From: Bugula neritina
Lineage: Eukaryota > Bryozoa > Gymnolaemata > Cheilostomatida > Bugulidae
Direction of reading: 5' to 3'
DNA length: 64,000 nucleotides
Assembly (NCBI GenBank): GCA_964035545.1
Contig: OZ037768.1
Location: 4,145,241 to 4,209,240 of the forward strand
Position numbers and translations under genes: made by a program. Positions 29,820-45,538 of this stretch are shown piece by piece (position 1 is the first letter of the stretch; every line of letters begins with the position of its first letter). The notes under the pieces were generated by a model. That model saw nothing but the letters and a program-made list of their open reading frames with translations, was not told where the DNA came from and searched no databases.

Positions 29820-30380
29820 TTGGGGACTCGCCCTCAGAGTCACACTCACGGTCAGTGTCAGACTCCGAGTCGCCATCGGTAACACTAAGTGACTAACTTT
29901 ATACGTAACCACCAACTCTTTGGTGCAATTACTTTAAGTTTAAGTTTATTAATCAGTATACTCATAATAATACGCAGAAATATACCAATAACAGTGTAAC
30001 TAATTATTTGAATAAATAAGTAGACATTCATTTTCAATTTCAGAGTAGTCTCAAAGTGAGAGTCGGTCTGTACTCTGTAGGTACACTTTGACTTACTCAT
30101 GTTCATATAGTGATACTCGTAGTCTATATCGTAGTGATATTGATAGTTATAGTGACCATAACATAGTAATAGTATGGATATAAGAATTACTCTTGCTCGT
30201 AGTATCTAAGAGTTGGAGTAAGTTTATCTACTTAATATTATGCTTCAGTTCTAGTTATATTTATAGTAATATTATAGAGTGAAAGTCGAGACTACAAACT
30301 CTTAGTGTTACTCTTAGAATAAGAGTTTGTACTTATAGTCTATGTTTTATAGTCATAGAGTCGCAGTGATATTCAATGAC
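29820..30380. repeat. Second cryptically simple block (GAGTC/GTAGT words)
   Basis: It begins with a dense run of GACTC/GAGTC/CAGTC words at about 29824-29880, then drifts into AGT/ATAGT-type words up to about 30380. It resembles the block at 27080-27850 in texture, though not in exact sequence. Confidence 0.5.
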
Positions 30381-31524
30381 TGGAAAATCTGAAACTGCAG
30401 TGACCAGTGATTTAAAATTAAATCTTTGAATTTAATGAACAAGAGTAACCTTTGACTTCTACTCAGTAATTGTAAATGTATAATTATTGCTTGCTCTTAG
30501 TTCTTACACATGTTTATGCTGATACTGTTATGGTATGGTCATCCTTAAACTAGATCGGGCATTAATAGTAATAGTAGTAGTCCAACACTAATAATAATTG
30601 TTCATAATAAAATTTGTATGTTGATTCTGGGGAGATAATTAGAATATGATGCTTGATGTGCTATATAATTACATTCATTGGTTAAAGACTAAGGTGTACA
30701 AAATTAATTAATTGCTAAATTAGAGTTGCATTTCAAATTAAATCTTACTTAGTTATTAAAGAATTACTACTAGTAATTAATTAATATATACCCAACTCTA
30801 GCTTATACAACCATGCTATATTCTGTTACTGCTATTACTCCTAGTTGCTTGTATCTAAAACTATTATATAAGGTGAAATCTGTAATATCAAAAGAAATGT
30901 AGCCACTTTTACGCAATATACTAAATAACCATTTAATGCATTATATCTTACACAAATACTCGTATATACTTTGTTCCCAATAAAGTATAAAGTTCCAATA
31001 ATCATTTAAATTAATTTTATTTTCAATTTCAATGAAACATAATGCTAATCAAAACAAGAGTTGATCTATTAACTGTAGATCTTTGTGATATTCATATACT
31101 TGAAATGCTGAAGATGAGTTTTTAGAGATGGTTTTGTAACTTTCAGTTATTGTCTTTGTCAGTTTCATAGCAAATATAGTGTTACATAGAGTATTGTGTC
31201 AGTTGTTTGTAGCTGTCATTGTCTGGGAAGGAACTTGGTTATAGCAATGGTAATGGCGGTTGGAAAAATTAGTTTAATTTCATTGAAAAATTGCAGCAGT
31301 CAGTTGTTTGCTGCTGCTAAAGTGTAACGTTCATGATATACTTTCTAAATCACTATTGAATTCTAGAAAACTTTGAATGTTACCAAATTAACAAGTAAAA
31401 ACTAGCTAATGGTACCCTTGGTGCTGCTAATGCTATAGCAAAATGCATAATTGAAATTGTTGTTATATTTTTAATTTTTACTGTTATGTTGTTAAAACAG
31501 TAAATTACATATAAGGTCTGATAG

Positions 31525-33987
<2,463 letters not shown>

Positions 33988-35800
33988 ATCTCTAGATGGC
34001 CGTCTTCCCACCATAACACTACCACCACACCATCGGTCCTTACCTCACACCACCTTCAGGCGGAGGCTGTCTCAGCAGCCTCTGCCACTATCTTTGCGTC
34101 TTTGACGAGCAAACTGTGTATTTCCTGGCGTCCACTCCGCTGTGAACAGCAATCACCAAATAAGTTGACAGTGTTATTTAGGGGACATTTTAGTATACAT
34201 GTACATATTAATAGCATTAGTTAACATGTTATTTTATACAATTGCTGCAAGCACTTCTTTGAGAAATCACCATCCATTGTTACATAATGGCATCAAAAAC
34301 TACTGCACAAACCTTTCTAGTACTAAGTTTGTCTTTTACTGGTATAAAACAACTGTTGCCATTGGCTTGTTCAATCAATTGACTGGTTTTGCTCTAGAGT
34401 ATAGGTTTTTACACAAGACCTCCTAGTTGGTAGAGTTGTAGGTAGTTGCTGCTGTGCTTATTGTAACTTTGGATGGGGTTTTATTCAGTTGGCTAATTTG
34501 TCACTATTTTCTTCTTTTTTTTTCTTCAAACAATGTTGTCACAAAATTATTTATAACATCTTTTAACACAATATATTATACAAATATAATTGATAATAAA
34601 TACATCTTCCTTTATGGAGATGCCATATTGTGGTGAAATTGCATAGGCCCAATCATATTCTGCAGTTCATAATATTATTCTTGTAAGCAAGAATTCCAAA
34701 TTTAAACCGTTACAAACAGCCCTATCATACTTGTATCACAGCCCCTCCAGAACTGGGTTTTGGGGCTTGTTTTGCTATTTTTTATTTGTATATTATTGAA
34801 TAGCAGTCTAAGCTAGCAGAGTAAAAATACTGGTGTTCTCGATTCTTCTTGCTAACTTGCAGCAATCAAGCAAGTTAATGCATGCAAATGCCCAACTGTA
34901 ACTGCTAAATTATATGTATGCATGAGAAGGCATTGACTTGCATGACATTTTTACCCAACCGATTAAGTCATTCACTTGTTTGAGTCTTGGCCAGAGTAGA
35001 GGTCTGACTTGATATGGATACTTAACTTGATAGAGCTCATCTTAATTCATTCTGCTACTCAATAGGCAATACGAAAATTTGTTCTCAACTAAAGCAGCTA
35101 ATGCAACAGAGTTTAGTTGTAACCCCTGTGACAGATGCATCTTGGGTGTTGCATAATAATAGTTTTGCAGGGGTGTAAGAATTAATTTGTATTGTAATCA
35201 AGCTGTAACTATGAAAATATTTTTTGTATTAAAATATGTCTTGGCTTCTATTTTGCCTTTTGTCAGCTAGACAGGTATTTTCTGGCATTAATAGGGTTCA
35301 AGTTACATGTTACAATTCTTCAATAACTGTATGTTCGTGAAATGTGGAAATTGCTGATTTCATGGAAGCTTCCCCCAACACGGAAGTTGGTATTTATTAT
35401 TTAATAGTAGTTTATTGTTAATAAAGCTAAAAATTTTGCCAGCTATATTACTGTGAAACTGTGTGATTATTGATTAGTTGCATACTTCTGAACATTCATT
35501 CTTTGAACTTTCATTGTATCACGCAGTCATATTTAGAAAAGTTAACAAGCCTTATACAGTTAGGAATTTCAGCTGACTCAGTGAATAAGTCAAATCCAGC
35601 AAAATGTACTCCTCAGGGTGCAACTGCATCTATCTGAGGTTATCTCATCGGCTGTCATACTAGATGCTGATAACATTTCATGTTTTACAGATTCACTACA
35701 GAAGGGCTAGCCAAAATATTGTCATGGTTTATATGATTTAACCAGCCTTCCTATAATATAATCCCAGCTGTAGTCTATATTAATGTCATATTTATATAAG
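33988..35800 (+). other. Region between the two Rho 3' cassettes
   Basis: It contains the 3' flank of cassette A. I looked for a P-loop-coding first exon for cassette B and saw none. Only short frames without motifs are present. Confidence 0.55.
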
Positions 35801-37193
35801 GTTGAACTGGCATTGTGGGATACGGCCGGGCAGGAAGACTACGACAGACTGCGACCTCTCTCCTATCCAGACACTGATGTTATACTTATGTGCTTTTCGA
35901 TAGACTCTCCTGATTCGTTGGAGAATATTCCTGACAAGTGGACACCAGAGGTTAGCTTGTGGTTGTCATAGTTTCCCATAACTTATTCATAATTATTATA
36001 ATTATCTTGTACAGTGTATGGCGTATGCTGTATGTTGTTTAAAAACCTTCCTCACATGTAGTCTTTTGCATGAAGCTCTTTGCTTGCAATTATTTTAAGT
36101 TAATTTATATAGGTCAAGCACTTTTGCCCAAAAGTGCCACTAATTTTGGTTGGAAACAAGAAAGACCTCCGTAATGATGAGAATACGAAGAGAGAGCTAA
36201 TGAAGATGAAGCAGGAACCCGTGAAGATGGAACAAGGCCGGGAAATGTCTAACCGGATTGGTAAGTATTTATACTGATACATTATGTATAGAAGAGTGTA
36301 ATATTGTATAACCATAATACACCCTTATCTGTAGTACTGCAGAAATGAGTATATTATAGTTTTACTATATACAATATTTTATTTTATATGATGAGAGAAC
36401 ATGTCCGTAATGAATGGCACACGTTTTGTTTAATTTGTTATAATTAGTCCAAAGTAGAAAAACCCATATAATTGAAAAGATGGACATTATTGATATAATA
36501 TGTAATGTATGTTAAAGATTCATATGATTATTATATATATAAGGTTTGATACTTCATACAATTATATATTGAAATCTTATATGAAATCGTTTTAGATTTT
36601 ATATGCAATTTGTAATAGTATGTAATCATCGATAGTTGATTATTGCTATTTTTTTCTATTCTCACCTATCTCGGCTTTGTCCTGTTCGGTAGCAGATATA
36701 GTTGATTATTTCTATAGCAGTGTGAAATGTATCCCATCATCATATTTATAGTAGCATACAATACAATTGAGTAAAGAGAATACAACTCCATTTAATCTAA
36801 CTATTACTGATTATTTCCCATCTAAGCTGGTGCATCTTCAACACCTCAATATCATATAAGATATTTGTGTGTACCATTTTATATAGTTGTTAAAAAATAA
36901 TGATTAGAGCATATTTTATTAAATCGTCCTTTTAATTTGGGAAATCATTGGAGGTTGCCTTCTTTTTTGCTTTTGTTGTCAAAGTCTATGCTAGGTTGTA
37001 TTAAATTTAATGCCTTCTTTACATTCTTGTGTTGCTGATGTAATAAACATGTGATGACATAATTTCAGGTGCGAAAGACTATTTGGAGTGCTCAGCGAAG
37101 ACCAAAGAAGGCGTGAGAGATGTGTTTGAGGCCGCAACCAGGGCAGCTCTCGAGAAAAGTAAAAAGAAGGGGAAAAGTTGCATTTTATTGTAA
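35801..37193 (+). CDS. RhoA-type 3' exon cassette B (no first exon of its own seen)
   Basis: Exons 35801-35950, 36113-36260 and 37069-37193 encode Rho from [17 protein letters not shown] to the stop, with [13 protein letters not shown], a polybasic SKKKGK and the CAAX box CILL. The coding lengths (150+148, then 125 nt) equal cassette A exactly (298, then 125), and cassette B opens in phase 0, so the exon at 31633-31788 could splice to either one. No start codon or P-loop exon is visible between the cassettes. Much of the first exon is nearly identical to cassette A at DNA level, while the insert helix and the C-terminus differ. It is either an alternative 3' end of one gene or a 5'-truncated tandem duplicate. 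Its open frame and clean splice sites argue for function. Cassette B has an extra intron (35951-36112). Confidence 0.85.
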
Positions 37194-37660
37194 TTTACAA
37201 TTCCTTAACAATGCTAGTGGTAGATGACATACTTTGTCATTGATCCTCAGTTGACATTATCTAGTTATACCAAACTGTTCTAAAACATCACAAAAACTGA
37301 AATGCATGTCACATATTATGTCTATAAACTAACTTTAATTTTAATAATTATATTTTGATCAAATGTTTTGAATTTTGTTTTGAAAACAATTTTAGATAAT
37401 TTAGTTTTAAATAAGAATACATTTTGTAAATAACATAGTAGTTTTACCTAATTGCTATCAAATGTTAGAAAAAATTAAATTATAAAATAAAACAAGATTT
37501 AATAAATTAGAAAAATATATTTTTCTATTTGTAAAACTTCCAAAAAGCTTTACTATAACTTACATTAGCAACAAAAGATTAAAGATAAAAAATTAAATAA
37601 TTATAAAAAAATTTCCGAACTTCATCAGCATATCTTTTAGATTTTATGAAATAGTATAAC

Positions 37661-38419
37661 TCAGACTGTAGTACTATTCCCATTTCTACAAGAATCCCAA
37701 CATAATAACCCTACGAGAAAAAGGAACACAGTTGGAGTTGCAAGAATTAGAACTGGAACTGTTATAAGAACAGACGTGATAGAAAGTGAGACCCCCATTG
37801 CTAAGCCTGTAGCTAAAAGAGCCGAGCTGGAGAAAAATAAACAGGCCACCACGTACCAATGTGTACCGGAGCACCAGGTAGATCGTCTAAACATCATGGC
37901 AGCATTTAAAGTAGTTATTATAAACTGCAGTGATGTTACAGTAAAGGAGACTATGCTTGCAATCCTCTCAAAATCTTGCTGCAAAAGTTTCAGAGCATCT
38001 TCCGAGAACAGAGCGATGACTAGTTTTGTTAATCCGATCATGCAGTCTTCAAATATGTAACCAAGTAGAAAGTTGACTTGACTCCATTTGGAATAAATTC
38101 GTTCTGTTGACTGTGAATTGTAGTTAGCTGCTCTTTGACCGCAGCCTAGTTTGTGTAAGGATCTAATAAAGAGAGCTAATTGGCTGATGCAGAGCAGTGC
38201 TTGCACAGCACATCCTGCTGTCCATGTGTGTATACCAGCCATAACATCTGTCCTATTGTAGGGGTCATTTCCCATGACCTTGCCACTAAATTTCACTAAA
38301 GCTATGCACTCTGTAACTACATCAACAGTGGAGCTGACGAATTGGACAAAGTAAATGAGTATTTTCCATCTAATATAACCTGTTGGGCTACAGTTGAATA
38401 CACCCAGAATATCTTCCAT
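37661..38419 (-). CDS. Intronless multi-pass membrane protein, family member 1
   Basis: A single open frame of 252 residues has about six hydrophobic stretches (roughly 20-40, 66-86, 112-137, 150-172, 189-209 and 211-241). I do not recognise the family. Three blocks recur in the paralogues at 41825-42529 and 55771-56556: RWKILIYFVQF followed by TE near the N-terminus; AGCAVQALLCISQLALFI; and W..VNFLLGYIFED..IGL.K followed by DFERIASIVSFTVTSLQFIITT, ending at basic RR. The acidic FED inside a hydrophobic segment is invariant in all three. The short polar tail ends NGNSTTV. The gene is tail to tail with Rho cassette B, 467 bp away. No signal peptide is obvious; the first helix may act as signal anchor. 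Confidence 0.8.
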   Translation of the reverse strand: MEDILGVFNCSPTGYIRWKILIYFVQFVSSTVDVVTECIALVKFSGKVMGNDPYNRTDVMAGIHTWTAGCAVQALLCISQLALFIRSLHKLGCGQRAANYNSQSTERIYSKWSQVNFLLGYIFEDCMIGLTKLVIALFSEDALKLLQQDFERIASIVSFTVTSLQFIITTLNAAMMFRRSTWCSGTHWYVVACLFFSSSALLATGLAMGVSLSITSVLITVPVLILATPTVFLFLVGLLCWDSCRNGNSTTV

Positions 38420-39424
38420 GTTGTCTAAAACAAAAGAGAGAAAATACTTTATGAATTTTACTCATCAATAACTGCATGGTGTACAAACTGACACACCTAG
38501 TATGCTTATACAGCATCTAGTAGAATAATAAGCTTATAGTAGAATATACTACCACAACATACATGGATCATCATGATATAAATATATACTGTGTAATATG
38601 TGGTGTTGCTTGCTCTGCCTATGGTGGCAGGTGAACTTTGTAGCTATTGTCATGGGCCCTTTCTCTCCCTCCCCCTCAATAGTATGTCATGGTTGCTATG
38701 TAGCCCAGTATACATGATATCACGTAAAGGATAAACCACAGTACACCCTCAAGAGCCGAGAGTAAACAGTACATTCTATTGTATTTTTAGAAAGGAATAG
38801 TACCTGTAGTCATTAGTAAACTGGAGGACAGTATGTATACATCTGTGCCCAGCAGAGGTGCAGGCTGGCAGTCAATCAGAAATTCCAAGTGAAGCAAATA
38901 TACTTGCATTCGAAAATATTGTGTTAATGGAATTGGTTTCAATTTAATTGAGTTGAGAGAGTGAACTGTTTTTTTGTAACTGTATCCGTTTATGCTAAGT
39001 GACACCTTTTTCTCTGATGAGATGAACCTACCTCAATATACTAAAAGCCTTGTAACAAACTAGTTTTTCAAAACTGTAATAAAATTCATTTACCTTAGTT
39101 TTGTTGACTACACTATCCCACTGGCTGTTATAAGTAATAATAATATAAGTGCTAAAGAGTACAATGGCCTGTTACTGAAATGTTACTTGAATGTGTATCA
39201 GTTTGTATGATGCACTTAAGCTGCTATACAGATTATTATATTCAAGTACATGGTAACTGGTAAGTAAAATGGAGTGAAAACAAATAGCTATACTGTACAA
39301 TGGTATCTGGTATACTATAGTAATGTGGGATACTTACAGGTACTATCTTTAGGAAGTATATAGGTGCTATACTAAAGATGTTGCAGCTAGTAGCCACCTG
39401 AAACACACTCTTCTACTCTCATAA

Positions 39425-39517
39425 TCTACTACTATACACAGCTGGGCTATTCTCCTACTACTATATACAGCTGGGCTATTCTCCTAGGTACTACTATACT
39501 GTACACAGCTTGGCTAC
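39425..39517 (+). repeat. Tandem repeat of about 30 bp, three copies
   Basis: The unit, approximately TACTACTATACACAGCTGGGCTATTCTCC, occurs three times with small changes; the third copy is longer and diverged. Confidence 0.8.
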
Positions 39518-40680
39518 TAAGTCACATATAAATTGGGTGTGGAGTTAATAGCTATGGAGTGTTGTGATTTATTGGTAACCACAAATCGTTTCATTAGCTA
39601 AAGATATACAGCAGACCTTTGTCTGAGCCCTGAGGTTAGTAGAATGCTGTGATAATAAGATTATGCTTATTAGGACTGATACAGCTTTTCTTCCAATACA
39701 AATCTAAAATCACAATAAGCAATGCCTGAAGTATGCTAGTTCTTCTGAAGCTATCATATTGCCTGTTGGTGTGCTTCACCTTTTTTATAGCTTATTACTT
39801 ATTTTCAAAACCTCATCAAAGTAATATTTTTTCGTTTTATTCTCGGTTTTATAACATTTGTATTTTACCTTAGAGTGTTGATTATTTTTTTATTTATGCA
39901 AGATCCAATAGCATGAAGCATCACACCTTAGAATATTTACTTTATGTATAAGAATACAATACTTAGATTAATTTAAAAATAAAATGCTATGAATAATGAG
40001 TGATTTTCTTTAGTACACCCTCATCAAAAGGCTTGGTACACACTACATTATAATTGAGGGATACTTGATAATAGATTAGCAATAATGGATGACATTTGCA
40101 AGTATAAACTGCATGGTGAAATGTTAATGAGAGGTAATATGGTGTCTATTGAAGCTTTTCTTAGTATAAACTACTTAGTAAAGTGTGAATTTTCGGTAAG
40201 TATGAGCCCCCTTCCTCACCTGGAAACTTCACAATTATCGTTACTGTGGACTTTCTATCAACCAAACACCACTGTTAGCGCTGGTGATGCCATAAACCAA
40301 AAGTCGATATGCTTGGAGCAAAATATAGATAATTTACTAAACGTGATGAAGTTGCATAGTAACACCTGTAAAAATATAGCAGGGCCCAGACAAACTGCAT
40401 GTGTACAATATTATACATGTAACTGTATTATTAATGTTTTAATTGCTAATAATTATACTGGGAATGTGCTTGGAAAAACTGTTTAGACTCTAGACGTAAT
40501 ATTCGTTTCTATTCTATATGATGTGCCAATTGACAGCAACTTGGAAAATACATATATGAAGCATTGTGTAAATATAATATGACAACACATATCGTAGTAA
40601 AAATATTAAAAATCAGTTGAGAAATTCTCTAACATAGTACATTATATAAACACACAGGACAAGGAAGTTCTAAAACGGGC

Positions 40681-40952
40681 AGCAGCTTGATCTAGTAGTT
40701 AACAGACATGTGTTAGTCATGAATTTTATTTCCTAGTTCAGTAACTTAGTTTGTAGAGTGCAGTTATTGCTGTTTAAACTAGGTTACTGGTTTAACAGTC
40801 GCTTTAAAAGCCCACCTGAATGCCTATTCATTAGTATCAAAATTATGAACCTAAAGCTAAAGAATTCATTTCTGGTATAATTTCACTAATTATTGCTGTT
40901 TGAATTAGGTCACTTGTATAAGAATTGCTCTAAAGCCCACCTAAAACTTTGT
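40681..40952 (+). repeat. Degenerate dispersed repeat, internally duplicated
   Basis: The segment TTATTGCTGTTTAAACTAGG...GCTTTAAAAGCCCACCT recurs about 140 bp on as TTATTGCTGTTTGAATTAGG...GCTCTAAAGCCCACCT. Between the copies, ATCAAAATTATGAA and GTATAATTTCACT match a second site at about 50690-50745, so this is a dispersed family. The start (TTGATCTAGTAGTTA) weakly resembles a tRNA-type A box. Confidence 0.5.
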
Positions 40953-41824
40953 GGAAATTTTGAAAATTAAAGAAAACCGCTTTGTGATTGTGATTTCAGT
41001 TTAGTTTAGTCTCTCATTGTACCTCTCTATTGATGCTGGGATTTGAGAACCTTTTATGCTGCAGTTACTCATCATCAGCTATATGCATTATGTACCATAT
41101 AATTATGATATGCTCAAGTGTTGAAAGCTAGATGGAATGGCAAGCCACACTATGTAACAGTGGGGGATTCTCCTGAAGTTTGAGAGCCAGGATTGAGCCA
41201 AAGGTAATAATGTACTCAAATGAATAGCTTTCTATGAAAGATATATTTTAATTTAAGAGTAATTTATTATTATTTACCATGGGTAAATGGGTGTGAAAAA
41301 AAAGATCAGGTGTAAAATTTTATAGAGAATAATATATTTGGTCACAGATTCAATTTTCTTATACAATATTGAATACATACACCATGACATAAGAAGCATT
41401 TTTAACAATTGCATACTAGTTTCATTGAATCTAATGTACTATAAAATAGAAAATAGGCTAGAAGTGTTTAAACAAATTTAAGATACTAAATGTATAAAAA
41501 ATGTTTCAACTTTAAAGTGCGTGGTTGATAAATATTGACGGTAAATTAAAATCATGCGTATTATGCATATGTACCTGATAAATAAAACTGAAAACTGGTT
41601 ATATAACATACTGCAATTGCACTGTGTAATATAAATATATACATATATCAATTTTAGTAGTAAATTACAAATTCTAATATATGGATGGAATAATCAAAAG
41701 CTTTTAGATTTTGTGTATAAAATATTTGAAAAAATTAAACTTGCTATACGTCCACATACTGTAATCTTCAAGAATAATGTAGACGTAAGTATCGTTCTTT
41801 TGTGCAGTTTGGTAATCAATTGCA

Positions 41825-42529
41825 TCAATCACAGCAACATGCGCAGAGTGTGATCACAAGTAGAGAAATGAACGTTGCTATTGCACAAACTACTGTTGTC
41901 AGAATAATTGAGGCAGCTGCAATTGCAGCTGTGGATATAAGCATAGCTGTGAATGTTGTTGAAAATGCAATGCTTGAAAATACCAGGCAGACTACACCGT
42001 AAAACTTTTGGCAACTTGATCTCTTAAACATGATAATCACATTCCCTGTTGTAATGATCAGCTGAAGAAAGCTGACAGAAAATGCTACGATACTAGCAAT
42101 TCTCTCAAAATCATCTTGTAGCGAATAAACTGCTTGATCAGATTGTCTAGCTATCAGCAACTTGGCAACTCCAATCATGAAATCTTCAAAAGCAAACCCT
42201 AGTATGTAGTTGACTTTATTCCACATAGAAAAACATGAAGAGTCATCAAGTTCTTCCGAGTCATGACAATCGCAGCCAACAACACACCAAGCTGAGATGA
42301 ACAGGAATACTTGACTGGCACACAGTATTCCTTGTATTATACATCCAGCCAACCACAAATCTGTATATACTTTAATTTCAGCATCTTGTGCAGTTTTCTG
42401 CGACTTATTCAAAAATGTGTGCAGAGCCCTGCTTTCTGTTACCAAGTCAGTTGTACTTGCAATAAACTGAACAAGGTAGAAGAAAATTTTCCATCTTACT
42501 GTACACGTTCTGCCAATACCACATGCCAT
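41825..42529 (-). CDS. Intronless multi-pass membrane protein, family member 2
   Basis: A single open frame of 234 residues shares the family blocks of member 1: VRWKIFFYLVQF..STTDLVTES, AGCIIQGILCASQVFLFI, W.KVNYILGFAFEDFMIG, and DFERIASIVAFSVSFLQLIITT followed by FKRS. FED lies at residues 114-116. An acidic loop (SEELDD) separates helices 2 and 3. The C-terminal third is almost entirely hydrophobic and ends in a cysteine cluster (CACCCD) that could be lipid-modified. The function is not recognised; the conserved charged residues within the membrane segments suggest a channel, receptor or scaffold, which is inference only. The upstream flank is a long (TA)n array. Confidence 0.8.
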   Translation of the reverse strand: MACGIGRTCTVRWKIFFYLVQFIASTTDLVTESRALHTFLNKSQKTAQDAEIKVYTDLWLAGCIIQGILCASQVFLFISAWCVVGCDCHDSEELDDSSCFSMWNKVNYILGFAFEDFMIGVAKLLIARQSDQAVYSLQDDFERIASIVAFSVSFLQLIITTGNVIIMFKRSSCQKFYGVVCLVFSSIAFSTTFTAMLISTAAIAAASIILTTVVCAIATFISLLVITLCACCCD

Positions 42530-42591
42530 CGTAATGAGGGAGCGTCACTGCCCTTTAAATATATAGGAGTATATAATTATTATTTAGCCTG

Positions 42592-42740
<149 letters not shown>

Positions 42741-42869
42741 GGTGAATAGTTAACCACTAAAAAGAGCTCAATGCAGAGCAGAGCAAAGTGAATAAAAGTA
42801 AGATTGTGTATATACAATGCACATGAAACTAATAGGAATAAAGTGTTCTAAATCAAATTTTATCGTTCA

Positions 42870-43280
<411 letters not shown>

Positions 43281-45086
43281 CTGACATTACTTCAACTGCC
43301 AGTATTCTATTGCTTAGCAACTGTAGCCTGTTTTTCAAGGAATTGCATCACCTCATTGTCATTACATGTATGAAGGTAACTGAAACGTTTTTTCCAACAT
43401 GCCTGCTGCTGCATACAGAATTTCTCTGTGAATCCAATTCCATCGGTAGTTGTATTCTAATAGAAGCAAACGCCTGCATCTCTTCTGCTGTTTGACAGAG
43501 CGATGAGTTGCAGTGTCAGAAAAGACTGAGAACTGAGATCATTCAGCTGGAAGACACTCTGGCTCAGGTGAGGAAGGAGTATGAGATGTCTCGTATTGAG
43601 TTGGAACAAACCCTAGCGGCCAACGAGCAGATGGGCACAATCAACCGGGAGATGCGAAACCTGATAAGTAGTTTGCAGAATCACAACAGACAGTAGAAGG
43701 CGGAGTGACAGCGGTACAAGAGGAAGTTCAAGGACGCGCAGGTTGAACTATCAAAGTTACGTCTGACGGACAGAAACAGCCCGAAACCGGAGTTGGTAAG
43801 TAAAACCTTTTTCATTACTCTATGATATTCACAACAGTTGCATAAACAGTATGTTTTTTGTGGGACAAGTTTGTGTTTTCATTTTATATTTCAATGAAGT
43901 GTTAACTTATTAAAGGATTTTTAAGTCCAAGTTTTGTAAATTTTGAAGTTTTTATCTAAAATTTATTTGTATTTGGTAAGAGTCGATCATACATGCACTT
44001 TACTAACTAGTCAACTCTCTAGATGTAGTCACTCTTATCCACATGTGTAGACTTTACTATCAACATGTGTAGACTTTACTATCAACACGTGAAGACTCCA
44101 CTATCAACACATGTAGACTGTCATAATAGGCATATACAACCCTGGATAGATTAAATATGTGTCAAAATTATAAGCCGCTTTTCTGGTAGAAACTGAGGGC
44201 CAGAAATTTCAAACATTTATTGAACTTTTAACACTGAGCAAAATGCTGCCTGAGTTTTCTGAATTTTTTGCTGCTTATTGAATAATAAAAATATTCAAAT
44301 TTCATGTCTGATGCCTTTTGTCAATGTAGTCCGCCTTAGTTTTGTACCCAAGTTTCAAGTAGCTCCCAGCTGCATCACTGTTTGCTACAGAAAGGGGAAG
44401 GCAGCACGCCATCCAGCTGTACAGAGTTGAAGCCTGCTAAAGAGATTCCCAAGCAGGAGCTGACCGGCAAGAAACACGAGGTAGACGAGTTTGTGGACAA
44501 GTCGAAAGGTAAAGGCAAGGCTGACAAAGAATTCGTGTCCAACATGAAGCAGCAACTGAAATAAGTTATAAGTTGGTAAAGCATCCCGTGTGACTCGCTA
44601 GATTATATCTATGTGGTAATTGTTGTGGGAGTTTATGTTGGATAGTGTTGGTGAAAAACCAACATATTCCAAGAGTTGATAGATGTGCCAGTAACCTTGT
44701 TTTTAAGTGGAGCTCTCACTCTATTAGTTGTATTGATTACTGTGCTGTAGACATAAGATCTCATATGTGGAATAGGTGGGCAGGTGGGCGAAGGTTGGCC
44801 TAAATCTATCCCAATCTGCTTCTGGAACAATTGCACTGTTGAGGAGACAAATCTTAAATATTTTATAGCACTATATGATGGGCAACTAAATCTATTCTTT
44901 CACAGCGTATTTGAGATTTGTCTTTCTGTGTTTAGTATATTGTGTACAGGTGTTTTCGTAGATGGTTAGAGGGACTGTTTTTACTTTGATATAATAAATA
45001 ACTGGTGTAACTCTGGAGGTAGATTCACTCATTGTGTGGCATATTTAAAGAATTAAAAGCAATAAACAGCCAGAAAGAAATGAAGC

Positions 45087-45214
45087 TGTAAGATGATCTG
45101 ATGTTGACAAGCTACAAGCTAGCAAGTACTAAAGCTACTGACAAGTGATAGCCGAAGGAAAGCCAACAAGGAACACTCTGGAGCTGGAGCTTAGCCTGGT
45201 AGGTTAACATTACA
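45087..45214 (+). repeat. 5' LTR of the gag-protease element
   Basis: 128 bp, TGTAAGATG...TAACATTACA, with the same sequence as the 3' LTR at 47622-47749. Confidence 0.95.
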
Positions 45215-45232
45215 TGGCGCAGTCGGCAGGAT
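45215..45232 (+). other. Primer-binding site, serine tRNA type
   Basis: TGGCGCAGTCGGCAGGAT directly follows the 5' LTR. Its complement ends in CCA and matches the 3' end of animal serine tRNAs apart from about one base. Confidence 0.75.
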
Positions 45233-45538
45233 ATTGAGGAGACAAGAGTTACAAAAGAGAGAAGTGCGTTGTTTGGAGTTCACTAGACTTCAGAGGTTTA
45301 TATTTGGAAAAAAGAGTCGAGAGGCTTGTTGAGAAAGGTGGTGAGTGTTGACTTTTGAGCAATTTATAAAGAATACTAATAGATTCAGAATAAGAGTGAC
45401 TGCGAAAGGAACTGAGAATTAAACTTTGAGAGACACGGATGCCCAGAGATTGAAACTGAGAGTACAGTGCATAATCACGAGATAGCTGCTTAAAATTAAA
45501 TTGTTTTATTTACTATATTAAAACTGCTCAAGTGTAGT

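Larger units (their letters stand above)
38420..41824. other. Intergenic region between membrane-protein paralogues 1 and 2
   Basis: AT-rich. It holds a short tandem repeat (39425-39517) and degenerate dispersed repeats (40681-40952). A 133-codon open frame at 40085-40486 has no recognisable motif. Confidence 0.5.

Noticed and set aside
40085-40486. 133-codon plus-strand frame
   Set aside because: It has no motif, no paralogue in the window and AT-driven composition; it may be chance.
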